A stretch of DNA of 26,691 bases from Terfezia claveryi. Its lineage: Eukaryota; Ascomycota; Pezizomycetes; Pezizales; Pezizaceae. Positions 20,586-26,691 of the stretch are shown here, piece after piece. Where the stretch lies: contig WHUX01000442.1 in NCBI GenBank assembly GCA_015179025.1, forward strand, positions 1 through 26,691, in the 5' to 3' direction. Position 1 is the first letter of the stretch. Every line of letters starts with the position of its first letter. The notes beneath the pieces were generated by a model that saw only the letters and a list, made by a program, of their open reading frames with translations, did not search any database and had not been told where the DNA came from. Position numbers and translations under genes: made by a program.

Positions 20586-22437
20586 ATGGCATTTGCACTT
20601 AGTAAGAAGACTAAGAGGTCGAGGCAGTTAACTATATTACCTGAAGAAATTAAGAAATTAGTGGATCAAAATCCCAGAAAAGCTTGATTTATAGTTCCTA
20701 GCATAGAAGGGGAAGTAAATTTGCTAATAGATATAGAAATAGAAGAACCAAGTAGAGAAGGAAGTAAACTATATTTTAGTATATAATTGCCTCTCGTACC
20801 AGAAGAATTTTAGGATAGACATCTCCCAACCATTGAGGAAATTTTGAAATATGCTCACCTAATAGCATATGCACAACAGTATTATCCTGAAGATACACGA
20901 CTCCTACTAGAAGTAATAGTAAAACATTATCTATAGGTAATATCATACCTATTCAAAGAAAAGGACTTAGAAATGAATACTTTTTTAAGTAAAGAACTAA
21001 AGAAACCTGATGTTCCTCTATTAAGGAAACCAAATTGAGTATTGAATAACTGGGAAGAAATTATGGCGTTTATGATGAGTAGCACTCATCTAGAAGAAAT
21101 TGCACATACTGCGAAGGATTTTTTTCAATCATAGTAATAAACTTCCAGGAGTGTTACTAGGAACACCAAAAGATAATTAAAAGGTAAAGGTTAAGTACCT
21201 GAGATACTAGAAAGGAGAACTGGGTTAGCAAAAAGAACCAAGCAAAAAGACCAACCAGCAGAAGATATACAATTACTGGAAGATGATGATGATCTGGATA
21301 TGGGACCAGATCCACAAAAACAGAAATCTCAAGGAGGAGGATAAGATCTTGATAATAGTAGAGATGATAGCTTAGACTCTGATAAAGCATTATCAGTTAC
21401 CAGTCAACCTTTAGTTAGAAAGCTCCAACAAGGAAAATTAGTTGAATACCAATAATGGAATTTACTACAGAAATAGTTACAATAGGTAACTACCAAGACA
21501 ACAAACCTTTTAAAAGGAATAAAGATTGATCTACCAGAAAAATCAAAGGAGAAGACAAAAAAATAGTAAGACTCATAATATTTTAACTCTTGAGCTACAG
21601 TAATGCAACGTTGGTTGGTTTTGAAAGGGATAGATTTAGAAGGCGCTTTAGCCTTAGAAACTATTGGATTCAGAATAGAAGGAAGCGCGCTTACTACTTA
21701 TAATCAATTCATGAGACAAAAAGGGAACGATATGAAATTCTTCAGCTTTATGCTAGTACTAAGGGATTTTCTGATACCCTCCACTAGGAAAGATATTTTA
21801 TGGAAATGATAGGAAAATACCACACTATATAAAGATGGACATTACATAGGATTAAAGAGTTTACTAATTGGCTTACTGAAATGCAAATCAAATTAATCAA
21901 CAAGAATAGTAAAACAGTCAATATTATAGAAATAAAAAGAAGAAAGTTTCTTAATCACCTGCCACTATATATATCGGTAACATTAATTCCTTTAATTAAA
22001 GAAAATGGTCATATTATCAGCTCGTACATCAAGTGGAGTCATATGAAGCTTCAAAAGAGGATATTGCCCTACTATCCACACCAAATACATCCCAATGACA
22101 ATACCTTCGGAATGAAAATCGGAGTTATGGTCCATGCAGGAACCAGAATCAATAATAAAAAACAGGATTTAATCCTAGCAGCAATCCCAGCACCAAACCC
22201 AATACAGAAAAATGGAAGGACTCAGATTAGGATACTATCACAAAAAAATTAGATCAGAAGATAAAGATGTAATTAAGTAGAGACTAGAAATATCTATGGC
22301 GTTGGAACCCTTGACACTCTTACAAGGACTATAGTAAACGACAAAATAACGTACCCATGTATACAGGAGCATAGGATTTAGCTATACTAATAGCTATTAA
22401 GAATTAAACCAACATAGATAAAATCAAGGAACAACCC
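20586..22437 (+). pseudogene. gag: RE1 copy C gag, decayed
   Basis: The start ATG at 20586 precedes AFALSKKTKRSRQL. Copy C keeps Gln and Arg codons (CAA CAG ... CGA) near 20873-20900 where copy A has TAG and TGA, showing those stops are secondary. Open capsid pieces occur at 21603-21809 (MQRWLVLKGIDLEG) and 21881-22252. The knuckle region around 22285-22340 has lost its Cys codons. It continues without an obvious frame change into the protease. Confidence 0.8.
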
Positions 22438-22796
22438 TTGTCAAGACAGGTACCTGATTTCAGCAAGGTATTCATTAAGGCTAACGAACACCCCACACTG
22501 GCTTTAATTGACCTACAAATAAAGGGAGAAGACTTAATTAATTCTCAATTTGTACACTTATACAAAATACTAACTAAAAGTATAGAGAAGAAATTATTAA
22601 GTACAGCAATTAAAGGCTCAAAGGAACAATAGACAAAGTCTGTACTATTAAACTATATTGGAGAGGTTATGTAGAAGAACGAATGTTCTATATAGCTTAT
22701 TTAACTGGATGGGATATAATTTTAGTGGAACCCACTTTCAGCAAAGTAAAAGCAATAATCCTGGCCTATCAGGAACCAGTTACTATCTAACCAGTG
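22438..22796 (+). pseudogene. RE1 copy C protease, truncated by RE2
   Basis: Contains ALIDLQIKGEDLINSQFVHL, sharing the Asp-Leu-Gln core with copies A and B. A frameshift near 22625 stops the first part. The WDIIL signature with a Gly to Val change (GGA to GTG) is visible around 22708-22725. RE2 inserts about 60 bp after this domain. Confidence 0.75.
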
Positions 22797-23607
22797 TGGT
22801 AGAGAATAAGGAAGAGTAGGAAAAAGTTTGATTTTTGGGTTTTTTTTCATTTTTTTTCATTATTTTATTTTTATTATTTATTTTATTGGTTTTCATTTAT
22901 CAAGTGATTTAGGTATTTCAATGAATAGCATTGTTTTTAGTAATTTACTTATTAATGTTGACATCCGAACAAACTTGTTCGAGTATCAAATTAAAAAGAC
23001 TGATAAGCTAGATAAGCAAGAGATTTGACAGTCGAATAGGCTTGTTCAGATGTCAAATAAGTAAGAGATTTGACAGTTGAATAGGTTGTTCGGGTGTCAA
23101 ATAAGGTGAAGATTTGACAGTCGAAGAGTTGTTCAAGTGTCAAATAATATGAAGATTTGATAGTCAACAGGCTTGTTTGGGTTTCGAATAAGCAAGAGAA
23201 TTGACAGTTGAACAGGCTTGTTCAGGTGTCAGAATAAGGGAAAGGTGAAGAAATAAGAGTCAAACAAGGTTGTTCGGTGTCAAATAAGAGAGATGGGTAT
23301 TAGTATGATGGTTAGTTCAAGGCAGAATTACACAAAAGTTAGTCTTATTGTTGGATAATAATGTTATTATGACAGAAAGTAGAAGAATACAGTCGTTATA
23401 GTATTTTTAGAAAAAATTGAAGGAGGCGAGAAGAAGTGATTTTAATATACGATTCTACTTTTGTAATCTCTCTATCTTTTCTTTTTCTAAGTTAGCAATA
23501 CTATTGAAGCTCTTACTTGGTCCTTCAGTACATATTCTTTTATTAGGAATAAAGTGCCTTTATATTGGTCCCTTTAACCGGAGTTTATCACTAAATTGTT
23601 ATCACCA
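22797..23607 (+). repeat. LTR2 (RE2 5' LTR) in C
   Basis: About 811 bp, TGGT to ACCA. It is longer than the copy at 16086, mainly in the repeat section. The right end is inferred from terminal inversion and alignment. Confidence 0.75.
22974..23290 (+). repeat. ~45-bp tandem repeats in LTR2 (copy in C)
   Basis: About seven units of the form GAACAGGCTTGTTCGGGTGTC, AAATAAG, AGAGATTTGACAGT (given in pieces). The best dyad is GAACAGGCTTGTTC. Unit boundaries at the ATTTGACAG box repeat at roughly 43-50 bp. One or two units more than in the other complete LTR2. Confidence 0.72.
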
Positions 23608-23625
23608 AAAGGAAGAAAAAACAAG

Positions 23626-25099
23626 ATGGGGAGCCCCAAAAATGAAGCAGAAATGTATGAGTCATAGGAATGGTTAGCAGGAAGCTATCAAAATATCGTG
23701 GGAAAAATGGTTGTAGATGACGATAGTATGGATGCTAATAGAAATGTACAAAGACCTGAAGAGGATCTGAACTTGGAGAGAAGAGAGGAATCAAAAAAAC
23801 AAGAAGAACAAGAAAAAGAATCAAAGTGATTCTTAAAGATGACAGAAAGAAGTGAATTTTCAAATTGAATGACATAGTATCTAAGCTTAAGAGGCAAGTA
23901 AGAAATAGAAGGAGAGCAGAACGACTGACAAGAGAATTCCTATACAAGTGTATAGTTCTCAGTCCATAACCTATTCTTGTAGCGAAAAGCTAGAAAAGGT
24001 TTTAACCAAAATTGACTCATTCCTAGACAAAATGTCTCCTGAAGAAGAGGGAGCCTATCATCAAGAGCCTGGAGAAAGCTCAAAAGCGGCAGGGAAGTAA
24101 AGGCGAGAGAAGGGAAAATAGTCCTACGTGCCTTGAAGTTCAAATTGCAACCTTGGGCCAGTGGCTTTTTATCCTTTACCTGGTCAGTAAGGGCACCTTA
24201 TTTCGATGGAACAGATGTCTCTGATTTCCTTGCCAAATGGATAATCTAACAGTTGAGTGGACAGAGGAGCAGAAGATAAAGAGAATTGTCCAATACTGTG
24301 AGAAATCAATTGGAAAATATCTCAAGACAATTAGGTCGTAAGGAGAACAATTGGATGAATTCAAGAAGCAACTGTTGAAGGATTTCAGGGCCAGTGACTC
24401 AGAGTTGAAAAGGATTACGTAAAGGACTTGAGAAGGATAGTATCGGAAATGAGAAAGAAGGAAAATCCAAGTCCTGTGACTACTGTTCATTTATAGAATA
24501 CAGTGAATAATCAGAAATGTTATTGGAGAAAAGAAGGTTGGATAAGTGGACTAGGATTACTTATTCTTGCGAGCCTTCAAAATTTGTATAGGAGATAAAT
24601 TTGCAGAAGTATAAGATCGATCTAGAGAATTCCAACACACTTATAGATAAGTGGGAGGACGTCAAGCAACTGTATTAGAATGGTCAAAGATGAAGAGTCG
24701 CAGATGACAACATTCTTTAGGGAAGAAAAGATAAGATGGAATATGCAGAAACAGTACCTCAAGTTAAGATACTTAAGAATGATAGTAAGTACAAGGAGGC
24801 AACGAAGGAAACGTAGAAGAAGCAAGAAAAGGCGGACCCTATAGATGAGATCGTCAACCAACTGAGAGATTTAAAACTACAGCACTTAAAAGCTCAGCAA
24901 AGTACTAAGAGGAAGCAATCAAGCGAGATCTTGAGTTAGCAGATCTCAAGAAAATAGCCACAATGACTCCTAAGTTGCAACAACCACAACAACTGTACAA
25001 TCCCAATCAGTATAGGCAAAGAGATTATTAATCTAATACAGGAAATCAAGGTGGGTGACAAAGGTTTCGAGGATGTTTTTAGGATAGTAGAATGCATAG
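23626..25099 (+). pseudogene. gag: RE2 gag-like polyprotein, decayed (copy in C)
   Basis: The start ATG at 23626 gives MGSPKNEAEMYESQEWLAG (a TAG where Gln is expected). A charged N-terminal region (EEDLNLERREESKKQEEQEK) follows. The capsid-like domain is clearer than in the other copy: PYFDGTDVSDFLAKW near 24198, then EEQKIKRIVQYCEKSIGKYL near 24267-24320. The coiled-coil C-terminal block near 24850-24970 and a degraded knuckle near 25070-25095 precede the RE3 insertion. Multiple one-base indels shift frame between these blocks. Confidence 0.65.
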
Positions 25100-25633
25100 T
25101 GAAACAACCGTTCCTTTGGCCTTTCTGAGAGTCAGACAGATTCCTGTCCGACTCTTGTTATTCTTGTTATTGTTATGTGTTTTCATTCGGTTGTCATTGT
25201 CTAGCGTTCTTCGTTGTCATTATCATTAGAAAGTCTATTAGGTCACTATGTATATATAGACCCCGGCTCTCGCACTCTTGTTGGATCCCCATCCAACGTC
25301 TTGTATACCAAATACAGGACCTTGCTTCCCTCCACGTCGGTGCATCTTCCTTGTGCACCCCCTTGCCTTGCCTTGTCTCTGTAGCCCCGCTGCCCACCTT
25401 GCAAACCTCCTGCCCTTGTCTCGCCTTGTCTCCACGCATCACACGCGGCACCCGCTTCCGCGTGTCTTCTGCCTCTCGTCTTCTGCCTCTCATCTCCTAA
25501 TTCTTGTCTCCTGCCTCTTGCCCCCGTCCCAGCCTTCCCCTATTACACACGTAGCGTTCCTACGTATACGATCTCCTTGTCCACTGCCTAGGCGTACCTC
25601 TTGGTCGTCACGTCCCTCGAGCCTCGTTACACT
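25100..25633 (+). repeat. Probable 5' LTR of RE3 (LTR3)
   Basis: Starts TGAAACAAC; the right end is set tentatively at CGTTACA (25633) because of weak inversion with the start. TGGATCTTATCGACCA a few bases later could be the primer site. TATATATA at 25251 is followed by a pyrimidine-rich stretch with many CCTTGTCTC-like short repeats. Open frames inside it are of low-complexity composition and are not called. Confidence 0.5.
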
Positions 25634-25667
25634 ACGTTGGATCTTATCGACCAACTAGTACGCTGTC

Positions 25668-25921
25668 ATGTCCAGAATCCCTCCAACCGCTGTCAGGTTT
25701 CAAACCTGGAGGAGCTCTCCCATACCCTTAGGCTTGAATGAGCTGAATGCCTACCGTCGAGAAATTATCGACATCTTCGAGGCCATGGATGCCATCGGGG
25801 CCGAACTGGGCAACAGCCTAGCTGTGGCTGAACAAAAATTAAGATCCGCCGACGAAGAGATCATGGTCCTCCAGACCGATCTCAACCATCTGAATCTTGC
25901 CCTGGCCAACGAACGGACTAC
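25668..25921 (+). CDS. RE3 gag-like N-terminus, 84 codons, disrupted by copy E
   Basis: The ATG at 25668 opens a frame (MSRIPPTAVRFQTWRSSPIP) with no stop until the RE1 LTR takes over at 25922. The last ~50 residues are heptad-like and acidic/hydrophobic (NSLAVAEQKLRSADEEIMVL), suggesting a coiled coil as in N-termini of many fungal Gypsy gag proteins. Codon choice is GC-richer than in RE1 and RE2 and there are no stops. Assignment as gag rests on position after an LTR-like sequence, not on a recognised domain. The remaining 3' part should lie to the right of copy E. Confidence 0.5.
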
Positions 25922-26550
25922 TGTAATGAATGGTACTAGACAGTATTCAATTAGTACCGTTTATACAATCTATATCCGTGGGCATGGACGTTTGTGTATT
26001 TCGGTTCTGCTGAGGTAAGACCTCAGAAGGGTAGGGAGATTACTATGTGGGATGTTTCCGAAGGGAACAGTAATTAACTGGTGTAATCTATCTTATATGA
26101 TTTGTACTATCTAAGCTATATGATCTTGATCTGATTGGAATATAGGCTTGCTTGCTCTGTGTGCTTGCTTCTTGTCTTCTGTGGATTCTAGAGGGAATCC
26201 AGCGGCCTATTTATACTCCTTTGAGATCTGATGACTAAAGAAATAAATACAATAAAGGGTGGCATACCAGAAGGTGGTGCGCTGTACAAAAAGGAGTCAT
26301 GTGCCCATAGTAATGAGTCACATGCCTTAAACAGAGGTCACGCGGCCATAATGAGGGTGTCTTCATATGGCAAGTGCCATGGAACTTCCAATGACAAATT
26401 CCGCATACTATGGACACTTATAAAGCAATAGGAGTTGGTAGAAGGCTAGTCCTTCAACCGAGAGCTTAGTTACATAACATAGTAGTAATATAGGAAATAC
26501 AAAAGTATATAATCAATTATATAAGCAATGAAATAACGTTCTCCATTACA
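25922..26550 (-). repeat. 3' LTR (LTR1) of copy E
   Basis: 629 bp, reading TGTAATGGAG to CATTACA on the minus strand. TATA box at 26208-26215 (reverse strand) with the GATTCTAGAGGGAATCC palindrome next to it. It has one bZIP-like TGACTCA, lacking one of the two ~40-bp units present in copy A, which accounts for most of the length difference. Confidence 0.92.
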
Positions 26551-26578
26551 CTTCCCCACATAGAAGGATTTCCTATTC

Positions 26579-26691
26579 TTACTTCTTTTGCTCTGCCATA
26601 TTGGTTTCCATACATCCTAAGATTTGATGCATTGTTAATACATTAGCATTAACATGAATATCCTTAGTGTTTCCTTGACTCATGATTCTAT
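26579..26691 (-). CDS. pol: RE1 copy E, C-terminal end of pol
   Basis: The minus strand is open from the right edge to a TAA at 26579-26581 and reads MSQGNTKDIHVNANVLTM, then ILGCMETNMAEQKK. It matches copy A after its apparent TGA stop at 7659-7661 and so defines the likely native C-terminus, downstream of the chromodomain. Only ~37 codons are visible; the polypurine tract GTGGGGAAG follows before the LTR. No domain recognised in this tail. Confidence 0.65.
   Translation of the reverse strand, partial: RIMSQGNTKDIHVNANVLTMHQILGCMETNMAEQKK

Larger units (their letters stand above)
18830..22796 (+). mobile_element. RE1 copy C, 5' LTR to protease
   Basis: LTR1 begins at 18830 inside RE2 internal sequence (flanking GATAT is the candidate target duplication). 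Leader, antisense ORF, gag and protease follow, and another RE2 LTR interrupts at 22797. The leader carries an extra 248-bp foldback insertion absent from copies A and D. Confidence 0.88.
22797..25099 (+). mobile_element. RE2 copy in C: LTR2 plus gag region
   Basis: Homologous to 16086-18829 and in the same orientation. It starts TGGTAGAGAATAAGG within RE1 copy C (CAGTG precedes it as candidate target duplication) and is cut at 25100 by RE3 just past the zinc-knuckle region. Confidence 0.82.
25100..25921 (+). mobile_element. RE3, third LTR element, 5' LTR and gag start
   Basis: RE2 sequence stops after GAATGCATAG and an unrelated, GC- and CpG-rich sequence begins TGAAACAACCG. A TATA box (TATATATA at 25251), a C/T-rich downstream tract and a following ORF with a coiled-coil start fit an LTR and leader plus gag. 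Entered by RE1 copy E at 25922. Little mutation decay is evident, in contrast to everything to the left. Confidence 0.65.
25922..26691 (-). mobile_element. RE1 copy E, 3' end, inverted
   Basis: The 3' LTR and the last ~140 bp of the internal region, running off the right edge. Inserted in RE3 with ACTAC (25917-25921) as candidate target duplication. Lower decay than other RE1 copies: it keeps CpG-containing sites such as GGCCGCGTGACC that are mutated in A, C and D. Confidence 0.88.

Noticed and set aside
22974..23290. Regular repeats resembling a CRISPR array
   Set aside because: Units are contiguous and diverged along their whole length, with no constant repeat plus unique spacer; they lie inside an LTR of a eukaryotic element.
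25177..25658. Overlapping open frames on both strands in the C/T-rich part of RE3
   Set aside because: Several frames are open at once because of GC-rich, low-complexity composition inside the presumed LTR; no domain and no consistent start.
25690..25712. CAGGTTTCAAACCTG palindrome considered as a tRNA B-box or operator
   Set aside because: It does not fit GGTTCGANNCC, no A-box or cloverleaf surrounds it, and it lies within an open reading frame.

Overview
The window is a pile of nested, mostly dead LTR retrotransposons from a eukaryotic nuclear genome, most likely a filamentous fungus. I see no host gene, tRNA, rRNA or CRISPR array. The fungal call rests on compact Ty3/Gypsy elements with a chromodomain after the integrase (chromovirus layout), short TG...CA LTRs with TATA boxes, and transition-type decay (CAG to TAG, CGA to TGA, TGG to TAG, GAT to AAT) resembling repeat-induced point mutation. 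I cannot assign phylum or species. All element names (RE1, RE2, RE3) are local labels.

RE1 is a Gypsy element whose LTR (LTR1, about 630-690 bp) starts TGTAATG and ends CATTACA. Five copies are present. A (1-8480, +) is near full length: partial 5' LTR, antisense ORF, gag, protease, RT, RNase H, an unusual Cys-rich insert, integrase, chromodomain, 3' LTR. B (8676-13007, -), D (13008-16085, +) and C (18830-22796, +) are 5' portions cut off by other insertions. E (25922-26691, -) is the 3' LTR plus the end of pol, running off the right edge. RE2 is a second Gypsy-like element. Its LTR (LTR2, about 760-810 bp, TGGT...ACCA) carries a run of about 45-bp repeats. It appears as an LTR fragment (8481-8675, -) and as two LTR+gag blocks (16086-18829 and 22797-25099, +). 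RE3 (25100-25921, +) is GC- and CpG-richer and looks little mutated; it shows one LTR and the start of a gag-like ORF.

The junctions give a relative history. In the left nest B was entered by RE2, and RE2 by A. In the right nest B was entered by D, D by RE2, RE2 by C, C by RE2, RE2 by RE3, and RE3 by E. RE1 and RE2 therefore alternate. Only one side of most host elements is visible; the other halves should lie outside the window.

The most interesting signals are: (1) an antisense ORF in the RE1 leader, divergent from gag, recognisable in all four copies that retain the region and ending in a Cys-rich module; (2) a roughly 1.2-kb insert between RNase H and integrase with three Cys/His clusters, one a perfect CCHC knuckle; (3) a 248-bp foldback/MITE-like insertion in copy C built of GTGTCTCC units; (4) palindromic LTR1 leader hairpins with one compensatory change; (5) dyad-bearing tandem repeats in LTR2; (6) a protease whose usual D-S/T-G is replaced in all three copies by an Asp-Leu-Gln context.
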